Of a DNA stretch of 64,000 bases, positions 1-8,766 are shown piece after piece (positions within the stretch are counted from its first letter, which is position 1; every line of letters begins with the position of its first letter). The translations under genes were made by a program, and so were the position numbers. The DNA lies in assembly GCA_022538095.1 (NCBI GenBank), contig JAKYXN010000031.1, positions 1 through 64,000 of the forward strand. Direction: 5' to 3'. Under the pieces are notes generated by a model that saw only the letters and a list, made by a program, of their open reading frames with translations, did no database searches and had not been told where the DNA came from. Source of the stretch: Puniceicoccaceae bacterium K14. Its GTDB lineage: Bacteria > Verrucomicrobiota > Verrucomicrobiia > Opitutales > Opitutaceae.

Positions 1-180
1 CAATGCTTTCTCGTCTATTTGCGTTCGCAATTAATCCCGTCGTTGAATCCTGGCGACGTCGTTATTTGCGACAATCTCTCCAGCCATAAAATAGCAGAAG
101 CAAGAGAGCTCTTAGAATCAAAGGGCATGGAACTGGTCTACCTGCCGGCTTACAGTCCGGATCTCAACCCGATCGAGCTA
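1..180 (+). pseudogene. IS630 transposase, outer copy, 5' segment (broken)
   Basis: Reading in frame from base 1, the segment encodes the second catalytic block of an IS630 DDE transposase. It contains the VVICDNLSSHK motif (second Asp) and YLPAYSPDLNPIE (third acidic residue). The frame is cut after codon CTA by the inner element. Joining 180 to 1183 restores ...NPIELVFSKLKTLMRKA..., the normal continuation of the family, so the disruption is purely insertional in the visible part. The N-terminal half lies outside the window. Confidence 0.9.
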
Positions 181-198
181 GAGCATTTTTCTTTTATT
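181..198 (+). repeat. Left terminal inverted repeat of inner IS630
   Basis: The sequence GAGCATTTTTCTTTTATT directly follows the TA at 179-180. It pairs with the reverse complement of 1163-1180, with a single mismatch at position 12. Confidence 0.9.
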
Positions 199-251
199 TA
201 GCTTCATTTTTTTAGCGCTTTTTCTAAAAAAGCGTTTATAATACCGCGTCC

Positions 252-1164
252 ATGAAAGATCTGAGCATGGATTTAAAAACCGAGCAATCGCCTTGTTCAA
301 GCAAGGCGTCAGCTCATCGAAAGTCGCGCAGCGATTGCTGATCAGCAAGAGCAGCGCTGATCGCATTCGCAAATACTGGAGAGAACATGGCGAGGCTCCC
401 GTATCCAAAAGAAAAGGCAAGACTGCTACCTTGCTCGTTGGCTGCGAGGACTCCTTGAAAGAATGGATACGACAGCGTCCGGAAATCACACTCGAAGAAC
501 TCGGCGAAAAACTTCTCGAGCAATGCAACGTCAAGGCCAGCGATTCCTCCATTTGGAGAAAGCTTCAAAGCATGGGCCTTCGCCATAAAAAAAACGGCTT
601 TCGCGGCGGAGCAAGACCGAGCTGACGTCGCCCTGCGACGCGAGAACTGGAAAGCGGAGCAAGCAAGTTGGGACGCTTCGCGCTTGGTCTTCATAGACGA
701 GACCGGATTGAATACGAAAATGGCTTCCCTCTACGGATGGGCCGACAGTTCCAGCCGCTGCGTGGCGAAGACTCCTCATGGGCACTGGAAAAGCTCCACC
801 TTCGTGGGCGCCTTGGCTACTCAATGCGGCAATGAATGGAGAGAGCTTCCTTACTTACGTTAAGACTCAACTGCTCCCGACTCTTAAAGCGGGAGACATC
901 GTAATTTGCGACAATCTTGCAAGCCACAAGGTAAAAGGAGTAGCCGAAGCGATAGAGTCAGCGGGAGCTAAGCTGGCATTCCTGCCACCCTACAGCCCCG
1001 ATCTCAATCCGATAGAAATGGCGTTTTCAAAAATGAAGACGCTCCTTAGAAAAGCGGCAGCGAGAACCTTTCAAGCCCTCCTCGAAGCGGTCGCAAAACC
1101 CCTGCCGGAAATCACGAAAAGCGACTGCTCGGCATTTTTCAGGCATGCTGGTTATGAGTCCTAA
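252..1164 (+). pseudogene. IS630 transposase, inner copy, multiply frameshifted
   Basis: The gene encodes an N-terminal helix-turn-helix (around KQGVSSSKVAQRLL) and a DDE domain with LVFIDETGLNT (first Asp), IVICDNLASHK (second) and YSPDLNPIE (third). Family-like reading from the ATG at 252 needs three corrections. There is one base too few in the A run near 272-276. There is one base too many in the A8 run at 587-594. Around 809-816 the frame changes between TFVGAL and PWLLNAAMNGE, and a stretch of residues seems missing. The two sides of that junction share GCCTTG, which fits a microhomology deletion. A programmed frameshift could explain the A8 run, but not all three lesions. Confidence 0.85.
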
Positions 1165-1180
1165 TAAATGAAAAATGCTC
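1163..1180 (-). repeat. Right terminal inverted repeat of inner IS630
   Basis: The reverse complement reads GAGCATTTTTCATTTATT and matches the left end at 181-198 in 17 of 18 positions. The TA target duplicate follows at 1181-1182. Confidence 0.9.
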
Positions 1181-1182
1181 TA

Positions 1183-1329
1183 GTGTTTTCCAAACTCAAA
1201 ACTCTGATGAGAAAGGCAGCCACCCGCACTTTCGAAACCTTGGTCGAAGCTCTGGCCAATGCATTGCGTTCCATTACAAAACAAGATTGCGAAGCATTCT
1301 TTAAACATGCCAATTATGCGACTGAATAA
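1183..1329 (+). pseudogene. IS630 transposase, outer copy, 3' segment (broken)
   Basis: This is the C-terminal tail of the outer transposase. It reads VFSKLKTLMRKAATRTFE and ends ...CEAFFKHANYATE before TAA at 1327-1329. It parallels the inner copy's FSKMKTLLRKAAARTFQ ... CSAFFRHAGYES. Together with the segment ending at base 180 it forms the end of one transposase gene. It has no start of its own and is presumably not translated. Confidence 0.88.
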
Positions 1330-1360
1330 ATGAAAGATGCTCTAGGTGGAGAACGAATAG

Positions 1361-2638
1361 TTAGATTGCTTTGAGCGCTGCTGTCATCACATCGCAGGCT
1401 TGGTCGATGGCTCCTTGTTCGTGGGCGGTGGAGATAAAATTGGCTTCGTATTTTGATGGAGGAAGATAGACGCCGTTTTCGAGGCAGGTATGGAAGAATT
1501 TGTTGAAGCGGTCCGTGTTGGTCGAGACTGCATCATCGAGAGACTCTACTGGCTTTTCGCTAAAGTATGGACAGAACATGGAGGCGACTTGTGGAACTTG
1601 TAATGGAATGCCAGCCGCTTTTGCGGTCGATACTAAAGCATCTTGAACTTGCTGGCCCATTTTTTCTAAGCGAGTATAAGCGTCAGTTTCTAGCAATAGC
1701 TTCAAGCTAGCGATTCCAGCTGCCATTGCGAGTGGATTACCGCTTAGGGTTCCGGCTTGATAGACAGGGCCTAGTGGGGCGAGGCAGTCCATTATTTCCG
1801 TTTTGCCTCCAAAGGCTCCAACGGGTAGACCACCTCCGATGATTTTTCCTAGGGCTGTAAGGTCTGGCGTGATACCGACTTTTTCTTGAACTCCACCTGC
1901 TGTAACACGAAAGCCTGTCATGACCTCGTCGAAGATTAGAACAGTTTCGTTTTGTGTGCAGAGGTCGCGCAGGTTTTGCAGGTACCCGTCTTTGGGGAAA
2001 ATGAGACCAATGTTGGCTGGGAAGGGTTCTAATATTACGGCAGCGATATCATGTCCAAATTTTGAGAACGCGTCTTTGAGGGCTTCGGAATCGTTGTAGG
2101 CTAGGACGATTGTTTCTTGGGCAAAGCTCTCTGGTATGCCTGCCGAGTCTGGGTTTCCGAGTGTGAGCGCTCCAGAGCCTGCCTTGATGAGGAGGGAGTC
2201 TACATGGCCGTGGTAGCAGCCGGCAAATTTGATTATTTTGTTTCGCTTCGTGTAGCCACGTGCGAGTCGAATGGCAGTCATGGTGGCTTCGGTACCGCTG
2301 TTGACCATGCGTACCTTTTCAACACTTGGTACCATCTTGACAATGAGCTCAGCCATTTCCACTTCGTAGGGATTAGAGGTCCCAAAGGATGTTCCTTTTT
2401 CCAAGGCCTTGGAGATAGCTTCTTTGATGATAGGGTTGTTGTGGCCATGGATGGCGGGGCCCCAAGTGCAAACGAAGTCTATAAGCTCTTTGTCGTCAGC
2501 GGTTGTAAGAGTAGCCCCGTCGGCACGTTTAACAAAGAAAGGAGCTCCACCTACGGAACGGAATGCTCGGACAGGTGAATTGACTCCACCGGGAATCAGT
2601 TGTTTTGCACGTTCGAATAGATCTTGGGAATTGGTCAT
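1361..2638 (-). CDS. hemL: Glutamate-1-semialdehyde 2,1-aminomutase
   Basis: HemL is a PLP enzyme that converts glutamate-1-semialdehyde to 5-aminolevulinate, the last step of the C5 route to tetrapyrroles. The 425-residue length is normal for the family. The N-terminus carries the typical [16 protein letters not shown] motif, followed by the substrate-binding [13 protein letters not shown] region. The PLP lysine lies in [17 protein letters not shown] at about residue 265, and the aspartate in [11 protein letters not shown] is preserved. The ATG at 2638 is the natural start. The gene stands alone, with an IS remnant 18 bp beyond its stop. It supplies heme precursors for the cytochromes encoded in the window. 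Confidence 0.96.
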   Translation of the reverse strand: MTNSQDLFERAKQLIPGGVNSPVRAFRSVGGAPFFVKRADGATLTTADDKELIDFVCTWGPAIHGHNNPIIKEAISKALEKGTSFGTSNPYEVEMAELIVKMVPSVEKVRMVNSGTEATMTAIRLARGYTKRNKIIKFAGCYHGHVDSLLIKAGSGALTLGNPDSAGIPESFAQETIVLAYNDSEALKDAFSKFGHDIAAVILEPFPANIGLIFPKDGYLQNLRDLCTQNETVLIFDEVMTGFRVTAGGVQEKVGITPDLTALGKIIGGGLPVGAFGGKTEIMDCLAPLGPVYQAGTLSGNPLAMAAGIASLKLLLETDAYTRLEKMGQQVQDALVSTAKAAGIPLQVPQVASMFCPYFSEKPVESLDDAVSTNTDRFNKFFHTCLENGVYLPPSKYEANFISTAHEQGAIDQACDVMTAALKAI

Positions 2639-2674
2639 GGTTAATTGAGGAAAGTGTGTTTAGGCTTTTGGACT

Positions 2675-4204
2675 CTATAGGTTGTCGAGGATCAATGTGT
2701 AGGTTTGGTGTAGGGTTACATCGAATACGCCAAATTCTTGAACGTTAGAATTATCTGGTTCTGTTTCGATATATTCGTGCCTATTTTTTAAAGCGATTGG
2801 GTAAGTTGGATTGAATGAATTTTCTTCAATTGCAATGGCTTGGTGGTTTTCTGGAGCGTTAGCCTTGAGATCGTTTTTGGGAAGGTAAATCCTCGTGGCT
2901 GGCTTCTTATGAAGTTGGAGGGGAATTCCGGTCATCGTCTCAGTCGGAGAGTAGGGAGTCACTTCTAAGATGTTTGTGTGGACAGAGGGAGTAGGCTTTT
3001 CATCCTTTGGTTTTGGCTCATATTTTTCTGTGTTACAGAGAATACTCACGATTTCTTTTTCCTGGAGCGTGTGCCCTTCGGCGTTCGCTAGGTTACCTCG
3101 ATACTCCAGGGAGTATTCTTTGAAGCTAAGTTCCACTTTTGAATTCGAGTTGTCATTTACAGGGATGAAGAAGCTGTCTTTTTCTGCGATATTTGGTGTG
3201 CGAGTATTTATCTCAGCTAAATGCTTAAACATCCTTTTCGCCTCTTGACTGGCAACAAACCCAAAGATTGAGGAATCGGATAAGACGTCCATATCATCTC
3301 CGTTTTGTAGCACCCATATCCTATCTTGTGGAATTCCGTGAATCGCAATTTTGCGAGTATCCTCGAAATCCTGACTGTCGTACAAGTCCTTAGCCCTCTT
3401 GTAGATTTGACCACGATCGATACTGACTTGTTCTGGGTCGATTGGTGAAGGCTTAGTGGTGGGCCTTGATGGAATTTCAGGTAGGTTTATTGATGCGAGA
3501 ATAATAGGAATCAATACAGATAGAGTCCCAGTCGTAATTGAGCTGGGAAGATGGCGCCTGAGGTACTGGTTCGCTGTTGCGGATAGTAATCCTATAAGGC
3601 TTGCGAAAATTAGTATCGGTTTCCAAAGACCTTTGGGAGATAGGTCAATATTGAGGTGCAGCACTGAATCGAATATGAATAGCGTGGAAGTCGAAGCAAT
3701 CAAGAGGAAGGCGACGATTGCAATCAGGCGGCTAAGTGATTTTGTAATAGATGCAATGAATACAATTGGGACGTAGACTAACAATGATAACTCAATGGTC
3801 GGGATTATTCCTATCAAAGCTCCAGATTCAAATCCTTGCAATAGTATCAGTGCAGCATCAGAAAGAACCGGAATCGCGACGCAGACTAATATGATGCCTA
3901 CGACCTTTGAAAGGAGCATCGTGAAAGAACTAATCGGGCGAGATAGCCAGAATGCTTCCCTGTCGCAAAGGGAATCTTGGTGGACGAATGTAGCAGCAAC
4001 TAAACTACCTACCAAATATTGAATGAAGGTAAGGAACTCAAATTGGTCGTTAATTTTATACCATTCAAAGGGAGCGGTCTTTTCGGGGGAAAGGGTATAA
4101 CTTGCTAGGAGTGCAAATTTCAACAGGACCACCGCGACAAAAGCGAGCATCAGCAGCCGAAGCCTGGAAAGATCGTGTTTGATTTGGTTAAAGAGTAGAG
4201 ACAT
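2675..4204 (-). CDS. ABC transporter permease, ABC-2-like, with large soluble C-terminal half
   Basis: The first ~240 residues hold about six hydrophobic segments, after a short cytoplasmic start (MSLLFNQIKHDLSRLR). The remaining ~260 residues, from about PSRPTTKPSPIDPEQ, are hydrophilic and contain no obvious membrane segment. That architecture is unusual for an ABC-2 permease. The gene begins 21 bp after the ATPase gene 4226-5167, so the two are one transcription unit and probably one exporter. The substrate is not predictable. The soluble half may be extracytoplasmic and bind a ligand or partner; this is inference. Confidence 0.75.
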   Translation of the reverse strand: MSLLFNQIKHDLSRLRLLMLAFVAVVLLKFALLASYTLSPEKTAPFEWYKINDQFEFLTFIQYLVGSLVAATFVHQDSLCDREAFWLSRPISSFTMLLSKVVGIILVCVAIPVLSDAALILLQGFESGALIGIIPTIELSLLVYVPIVFIASITKSLSRLIAIVAFLLIASTSTLFIFDSVLHLNIDLSPKGLWKPILIFASLIGLLSATANQYLRRHLPSSITTGTLSVLIPIILASINLPEIPSRPTTKPSPIDPEQVSIDRGQIYKRAKDLYDSQDFEDTRKIAIHGIPQDRIWVLQNGDDMDVLSDSSIFGFVASQEAKRMFKHLAEINTRTPNIAEKDSFFIPVNDNSNSKVELSFKEYSLEYRGNLANAEGHTLQEKEIVSILCNTEKYEPKPKDEKPTPSVHTNILEVTPYSPTETMTGIPLQLHKKPATRIYLPKNDLKANAPENHQAIAIEENSFNPTYPIALKNRHEYIETEPDNSNVQEFGVFDVTLHQTYTLILDNL

Positions 4205-4225
4205 TGGATCTTTTTGGGTCGTTAG

Positions 4226-5167
4226 CTAAGCAGCGGCTGTGGCGTAGTTACGTTTACGGAGAACGCTGGCGTAGTGAACGTAGATTTCTTTGAGCCGCAT
4301 ATCTTCGACCGTAAACGAGGACATGTTAGCATGGATCGAGCGTGCAAGGCTTTCTGTTGATTCAGAATTGTATTGGGTATCTATGTACGTGAGCGTAGAT
4401 TCGTTTTTATTTACCAGGGTCCAGTGCTCAGGAAGCTCTGCATTTGGAGGAGTTATTTCACTACGTTCTATTATTAGGCGTTTATGAGTTTGTTGGAGAT
4501 CTTCGGTATTGGCCTCCATGAAGAGCTTTCCTTTGTGTAGAATTCCGATTCGATCTATCACGGGAGCGATGTCTTCGATATCATGGGAAGAAACGAGTAG
4601 AGTGCCTTCGGTAGATTCGCTCCAATCTTGGATTGCTTTCAGACAATCTTCGCGAACGAGTGGGTCCAGGCCAGACATTGGTTCGTCCATCATCAATACT
4701 TTAGGATGTGCGGGGAGAACGCTGAGGAGTTTCGCTTTTAACTTCATTCCTCGTGAAAAACCGCGAATGCGTTTATGAGTCGGGATCTCAAGTGTATCGA
4801 TTAGCTGTGAGGTGAGAGCTTCATCCCAGTAGCGATACATTGGTCGGATATACTTCAGGAGATTGTTGACTGTCATCCATTCTGGTAATTTTTGCGATTC
4901 TGAAACAAAGCCTATTCGCTCGATCAGGTCTCGTTTCATTTTTGAGGTTTCGACGCCGAGTAGGCGGGCTTCACCCTCAGTTGGACGGAGAATGTTGGTG
5001 AGAATCTTTAATGTGGTCGTTTTACCGGCGCCGTTGCAGCCCAAGAGTGCATAGCGTATCCCAGGCTCTATATTCAATTCGAGCCCTTGGAGAGCGACTT
5101 CGAGCCCGTATTGCTTGACGAGCTTAGTAGTCGAAATCGCGTAGGTGTATGGATAGTATGCGCTCAT
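4226..5167 (-). CDS. ABC transporter ATP-binding protein
   Basis: A 313-residue nucleotide-binding subunit. Walker A is GCNGAGKTTTLKIL near residue 45. The signature loop is the degenerate FSRGMKLKAKLL, as in many ABC-2 type ATPases. Walker B is VLMMDEPMSGLDP, and the switch histidine lies in VSSHDIEDI. The last ~90 residues form the variable C-terminal region often found on CcmA/DrrA/NatA-like exporters. It is the first gene of a two-gene operon with the permease downstream. The 279 bp upstream is shared with the divergent cbb3 locus. Confidence 0.9.
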   Translation of the reverse strand: MSAYYPYTYAISTTKLVKQYGLEVALQGLELNIEPGIRYALLGCNGAGKTTTLKILTNILRPTEGEARLLGVETSKMKRDLIERIGFVSESQKLPEWMTVNNLLKYIRPMYRYWDEALTSQLIDTLEIPTHKRIRGFSRGMKLKAKLLSVLPAHPKVLMMDEPMSGLDPLVREDCLKAIQDWSESTEGTLLVSSHDIEDIAPVIDRIGILHKGKLFMEANTEDLQQTHKRLIIERSEITPPNAELPEHWTLVNKNESTLTYIDTQYNSESTESLARSIHANMSSFTVEDMRLKEIYVHYASVLRKRNYATAAA

Positions 5168-5374
5168 AAAATTCTGTGTGTGATCAAGAATTGGTGGACG
5201 ACTGAAGAAAGCAGTCTTTGTTCCTGATGTCCGTCAAAGAAAAACTTATGTCGTGAAGTTTTTGGAGGTCAACTTTGAGAAGTTAACCCGCCATTCAAGA
5301 AGGACTAGCCATAACTAATGTTACTCAGTCGAGATACCCAAGATGAGAAAAATTAATGAGGGTCAAATTTTTAA

Positions 5375-5404
5375 TTGCAAATAAAGAATAAGTTGTATTT
5401 ATAT
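5375..5404 (+). promoter_or_regulatory. Candidate sigma70-type promoter of the cbb3 locus
   Basis: TTGCAA (5375-5380) and TTATAT (5399-5404) are separated by 18 bp and lie about 42 bp before the ccoS start, in an AT-rich stretch. The spacing and sequence fit a housekeeping promoter. No TTGAT-N4-ATCAA FNR/Anr box was found nearby, although such boxes often control cbb3 operons. Not proven. Confidence 0.4.
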
Positions 5405-5446
5405 AACTTTATTAGTTTTTATTCAAACGCTTACTAATCACCACAC

Positions 5447-5611
5447 ATGAACGTAATCCTTCTGACTATTTTTGTCGGCCTGATCCTGGTTGGGCTTGCC
5501 ATCAGTTTTTTCTTTTACACTCGAAGTTCTGCCCAGGGGAGTAGTCCCGAAAGGGATAGTTTGTTGCCTCTGGAAGACGAGGAAGTCGTTGAGCACAGGC
5601 CAAAGTGCTAA
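5447..5611 (+). CDS. ccoS: cbb3 oxidase maturation protein CcoS (small)
   Basis: A 54-residue protein starting MNVILLTIFVGLILVGLAIS, with one transmembrane helix. This is followed by FFFYTRSSAQG and an acidic tail (LPLEDEEVVEHRP). The length, the single N-terminal helix and the position at the head of a cco cluster fit CcoS/FixS, which is needed for heme and copper insertion into CcoN. In many bacteria ccoS follows ccoI at the other end of the cluster, so its place before ccoN is a rearrangement. The identification rests on architecture and context, because CcoS has few strict motifs. ccoNO begins 52 bp downstream. Confidence 0.72.
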   Translation: MNVILLTIFVGLILVGLAISFFFYTRSSAQGSSPERDSLLPLEDEEVVEHRPKC

Positions 5612-5663
5612 GCTACGTGCTGTTAACCCGCTGACTTAAAGGATTTTAAAAGGAAATCTCACT

Positions 5664-7982
5664 ATGACCATTAAAAAACGAACTATTGAATACAACGACC
5701 AGATCGTTCGTCAGTTCATGCTCGCCTCCATTGTTTGGGGAATCGTGGGTATGCTGGTGGGGGTGCTCGTCGCCGCTCAGTTGAACTTCAAATTTTTGAA
5801 CTTCAACACGGAATATCTGAGTTTTGGGCGTTTGCGTCCATTGCACACGAACGCGGTAATTTTCGCATTTGTGGGCAATATGATGTTTGCCGGTGTCTAT
5901 CACTCGACTCAGCGACTGGTTAAAGCGCGACTGGCTTCTGACTTTTTGAGCAAATTTCATTTTTGGGCGTGGCAGTTAATCATCGCATCTGCCGCCATCA
6001 CTTTACCGCTGGGGCTGACGCGCGGCAAAGAGTATGCCGAATTGATTTGGCCAATTAATATAGCAGTTGCTTTGGTTTGGGTTATTTTCGCCATAAACTT
6101 TTTTTGGACTCTAGGGATTCGCCGCGAGCGTTCGCTCTACGTTGCGATTTGGTTCTATATCGCAACCATTATTACTGTGGCGATGCTGTACATCGTTAAC
6201 CACCTTTCGATTCCAACGAGTTTGACCCATTCGTATCCGATATTTGGAGGCGTCCAAGACGCATTAGTTCAGTGGTGGTATGGTCATAACGCAGTGGCTT
6301 TCTTCCTAACAACACCAATTCTTGGTATTATGTACTACTATTTGCCGAAAGCTGCAAATCGTCCTGTCTATTCGTATCGATTGTCGGTGGTTCATTTTTG
6401 GTCATTGGTCTTTATCTACATCTGGGCAGGACCTCACCATCTATTGAATACGGCTCTTCCTGGTTGGTTGCAGAGCTTGGGAATGATTTTTAGTTTGATG
6501 CTGTGGGCTCCGTCATGGGGTGGTATGCTCAATGGACTCTTAACTCTTCGTGGGGCCTGGGATAAGTTGCGTAAAGATCCCGTCCTTAAGTTTTTTGCTG
6601 CAGGGGTTACATTCTATGGGATGGCAACTTTTGAAGGCCCGTTGCTTTCGATTCGCTCAGTGAGTGCATTGGCTCACTATACAGATTGGATCATCGGTCA
6701 CGTGCACGCCGGAACATTAGGTTGGAATGGATTTATGGCGGCGGGGATGTTCTATTTCTTGGCTCCAAAATTATGGAAAACTAAGTTGTACTCCACACCG
6801 CTAGCAAACCTCCATTTTTGGCTCGGGCTTGTGGGCATACTCTTGTACGTCGCCGCGATGTGGATATCAGGAATCACCCAAGGGCTTATGTTGAACGGGG
6901 CGGACTCTAAGGGTATTTTAAACTATCCTAACTTTTTGGAGACGTTGCAATCGATTCGTCCACTTATGGGCTTCCGCGTAATAGGAGGTGGCCTTTATCT
7001 TATTGGCTTCCTATTGATGGCATACAATATTTGCATGACGATTAAGTCAGGTAAGCCCGTAAATGGTAGTTTCGAAGTAGAAGAAGAGGAACCAACGGCG
7101 GAGAGGCTGACTTTGATTAAGACTTTGGTAAGCCCAGCCTTCCTTTATTCTGCTGGTTTGACCGTTTTCTCATGTATGTGGTTAATGGGTGCTGGAGCGT
7201 TTAGCATTGCGGGCTTGGTTCTCGTTTTCATGACGGCTCTTCTTGCCTATGCTCATTACCAAAAGAGCGGAGCTAATTTTGGAAAATGGTATGACAAATT
7301 GTTAGAGAATTCATTCCCGTTCACGGTTTTGACCTTGCTTGCAGTGCTTGTTGGCGGGGTTGTGCAAATTGTGCCTTTAGTAACCGTCGACCGCGATTCA
7401 ATTGTGGAAGATCGCATGCAAGTGCCATATACGCCTTTGGAGCTCGCTGGTCGCGATTTGTATGTATCAGAAGGTTGTTACAACTGTCATTCGCAAATGA
7501 TTCGACCATTCGTTTCCGAGGTAAAACGATATGGAGACTATAGCAGGTTGGGCGAATCGGTTTACGATCATCCGTATCAATGGGGATCTCGTCGAATTGG
7601 CCCTGATCTAGCACGAGTGGGCGGCAAATACAATGACTCCTGGCACTATGACCACATGCTAAAGCCTGAGCAAATATCTCCGGGCTCGAATATGCCAAGC
7701 TATCCTTGGCTATTTAAAAAAGACATCGATTATTCGGCACTTCCATCCAAAATTTCAGTACAACAGACTCTCGGAGTACCGTTTGAAAATTGGACCGATC
7801 AGGAAGTTATTGAATCGGCTCAATCCCAGGCTCAAGAAATCGCAGATCGACTATCGGAGCAGGGGAAGGAAATTGAGAGGGATCGTGAGATTATCGCTTT
7901 AATTGCCTACCTCCAGCAGCTCGGCAAGTCGGAAGACTTGAGAGTGGATATGGCGAAAGCGAAAACCACTAACAATCTGTAA
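5664..7982 (+). CDS. ccoNO: cbb3-type cytochrome c oxidase, fused subunits I and II (CcoN-CcoO)
   Basis: The first ~480 residues are CcoN, the heme-copper catalytic subunit. They have about 12 or more membrane helices and metal-ligand histidines in LHTNAVIFAF (about 61), WWYGHNAVAF (about 208), GPHHLL (about 258) and IGHVHAGTLGWNG (about 345). A linker with EVEEEEPTAE follows. The C-terminal ~250 residues are CcoO: a membrane anchor and a cytochrome c domain with the CYNCHSQMIRPF heme motif at 605-609, and a likely Met ligand in GSNMPSYPW. The two subunits are usually separate genes. The reading frame is continuous here, so the fusion is real in this sequence. AAGGAAAT precedes the ATG at 5664. 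Oxygen reduction at low O2 in the inner membrane is the known role. Confidence 0.97.
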   Translation: MTIKKRTIEYNDQIVRQFMLASIVWGIVGMLVGVLVAAQLNFKFLNFNTEYLSFGRLRPLHTNAVIFAFVGNMMFAGVYHSTQRLVKARLASDFLSKFHFWAWQLIIASAAITLPLGLTRGKEYAELIWPINIAVALVWVIFAINFFWTLGIRRERSLYVAIWFYIATIITVAMLYIVNHLSIPTSLTHSYPIFGGVQDALVQWWYGHNAVAFFLTTPILGIMYYYLPKAANRPVYSYRLSVVHFWSLVFIYIWAGPHHLLNTALPGWLQSLGMIFSLMLWAPSWGGMLNGLLTLRGAWDKLRKDPVLKFFAAGVTFYGMATFEGPLLSIRSVSALAHYTDWIIGHVHAGTLGWNGFMAAGMFYFLAPKLWKTKLYSTPLANLHFWLGLVGILLYVAAMWISGITQGLMLNGADSKGILNYPNFLETLQSIRPLMGFRVIGGGLYLIGFLLMAYNICMTIKSGKPVNGSFEVEEEEPTAERLTLIKTLVSPAFLYSAGLTVFSCMWLMGAGAFSIAGLVLVFMTALLAYAHYQKSGANFGKWYDKLLENSFPFTVLTLLAVLVGGVVQIVPLVTVDRDSIVEDRMQVPYTPLELAGRDLYVSEGCYNCHSQMIRPFVSEVKRYGDYSRLGESVYDHPYQWGSRRIGPDLARVGGKYNDSWHYDHMLKPEQISPGSNMPSYPWLFKKDIDYSALPSKISVQQTLGVPFENWTDQEVIESAQSQAQEIADRLSEQGKEIERDREIIALIAYLQQLGKSEDLRVDMAKAKTTNNL

Positions 7983-7987
7983 AGACT

Positions 7988-8146
7988 ATGTGGGGACGAA
8001 TAGACTATTCTGAATGGCAGACCCTTTTCCCAAAAATCGGTTTTGCTCTCTTCGCCCTAGCGTTTGCTGCTATCGTGTGGCGGGCGCTTCGAATGAAAAC
8101 GTCCGAAGCGGAGAAATCGAGAAATCTTCCTTTGCAGGATGATTGA
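7988..8146 (+). CDS. ccoQ: CcoQ-like small membrane protein of the cbb3 oxidase
   Basis: A 52-residue protein, MWGRIDYSEWQTLFPKIGFA..., with one hydrophobic segment (about residues 17-34). A basic and polar tail follows (WRALRMKTSEAEKSRN). It starts 5 bp after the ccoNO stop and ends 28 bp before the ccoP start. That is the place of CcoQ/FixQ, a single-helix subunit that stabilises the complex. The sequence is poorly conserved across bacteria, so the call comes from size, topology and position. Confidence 0.72.
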   Translation: MWGRIDYSEWQTLFPKIGFALFALAFAAIVWRALRMKTSEAEKSRNLPLQDD

Positions 8147-8174
8147 TCAGAAAATGTAATTTGAGAGATTGACC

Positions 8175-8711
8175 ATGAAAGAAAAGAATATCAGTGAAGA
8201 GCCCATTAGACATCACTCCTATGATGGTATTCAGGAGTTTGATAAAAACCTTCCGCGGTGGTGGCTAATGACTCTCTATGGCACCGTTGTATTTGCGGTT
8301 GCTTATTGGATTTACTACCAACAGACAGGCATTGGTCTGACGCAGGGCGAAGAGCTTGAGCTAGCTTTGGCTACGATTGAAGATGCGAAGGCTGAAGCAT
8401 TAGCCAGTGCCGATGAAGTTACCGACGAATCGCTTTGGGCGATGAGTTTGAATACGGTAATCGTTGAAGCAGGTAAACAAGTATATACAACGACTTGCGC
8501 GGCCTGCCACGGGCCAAACTTGGAAGGTGGTATCGGAGTTAGTTTGGCGGATGCTGAGTGGGTGCATGGCGGAAATCCGCTTGATATACGAAAAACTGTT
8601 TATGATGGGTCTCTTGCCAAGGGCATGCCGGCATGGGGTCCGGTTCTTGGCGACGAGCGTGTCGACGAGGTTGTCGCTTATGTTTTGAGTCACCACAGTG
8701 CAGTGAATTAA
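8175..8711 (+). CDS. ccoP: cbb3 oxidase subunit III, mono-heme CcoP
   Basis: A 178-residue membrane-anchored cytochrome c. The N-terminal CcoP domain has HHSYDGIQEFDKNLPRWW, a diagnostic motif, before a single transmembrane helix (MTLYGTVVFAVAYWIYY). The periplasmic part has a single heme site, CAACHGPNLEGG, at residues 108-112, and the Met ligand is likely in GMPAWGP. Classical CcoP proteins have two CXXCH hemes and about 300 residues; only one is present here. I chose the ATG at 8175 over the upstream TTG at 8169. The gene passes electrons to the heme of CcoO. Confidence 0.94.
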   Translation: MKEKNISEEPIRHHSYDGIQEFDKNLPRWWLMTLYGTVVFAVAYWIYYQQTGIGLTQGEELELALATIEDAKAEALASADEVTDESLWAMSLNTVIVEAGKQVYTTTCAACHGPNLEGGIGVSLADAEWVHGGNPLDIRKTVYDGSLAKGMPAWGPVLGDERVDEVVAYVLSHHSAVN

Positions 8712-8766
8712 AACCCCAGTAGGCCTAAGATTGTCCAGTGGAAGTTTGTGTAGGGCGACCTAAGCG

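Larger units (their letters stand above)
181..1180 (+). mobile_element. IS630-type element (inner copy), 1000 bp, inserted in another IS630
   Basis: The inner element is exactly 1000 bp, with imperfect terminal inverted repeats starting GAGCATTTTTC (17 of the first 18 bases match). It is flanked by TA at 179-180 and 1181-1182, the target duplication typical of IS630. Removing 181-1182 restores the reading frame of the surrounding transposase. The copy carries one transposase gene with at least three frame lesions, so it looks immobile unless helped in trans. The inner and outer transposases are close relatives but not identical, so these are two related IS types rather than a recent self-copy. 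Confidence 0.93.
1..1342 (+). mobile_element. IS630-type element (outer copy), interrupted and cut by the window edge
   Basis: This is the host element of a nested insertion. Its left part runs off the window start and breaks off after the TA at 179-180. Its right part resumes at 1183 and ends at 1342 with an end sequence whose reverse complement begins GAGCATCTTTCATTTATT. That closely resembles the ends of the inner copy (GAGCATTTTTC). A TA dinucleotide (1343-1344) follows the right end, as expected for IS630/Tc1-mariner transposons that duplicate TA. The right end lies 18 bp from the hemL stop codon. The left end is not visible. Confidence 0.85.

Noticed and set aside
178-824. Minus-strand open frames opposite the inner IS630 transposase
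   Set aside because: They lie antisense to a clear transposase and have low-complexity, implausible products. They are by-products of the coding strand's codon pattern.
1-1342. A composite transposon carrying cargo
   Set aside because: The two IS copies are nested, not flanking. There is no gene between them other than their own transposases.
5168-5446. FNR/Anr box (TTGAT-N4-ATCAA) at the cbb3 promoter
   Set aside because: I looked for it in both orientations and found no acceptable match. I report only a sigma70-like promoter.
8175-8711. A second heme motif in CcoP or a frameshifted continuation
   Set aside because: Only one CXXCH is present in frame, and no second one lies between the ccoP stop at 8711 and ccoG.
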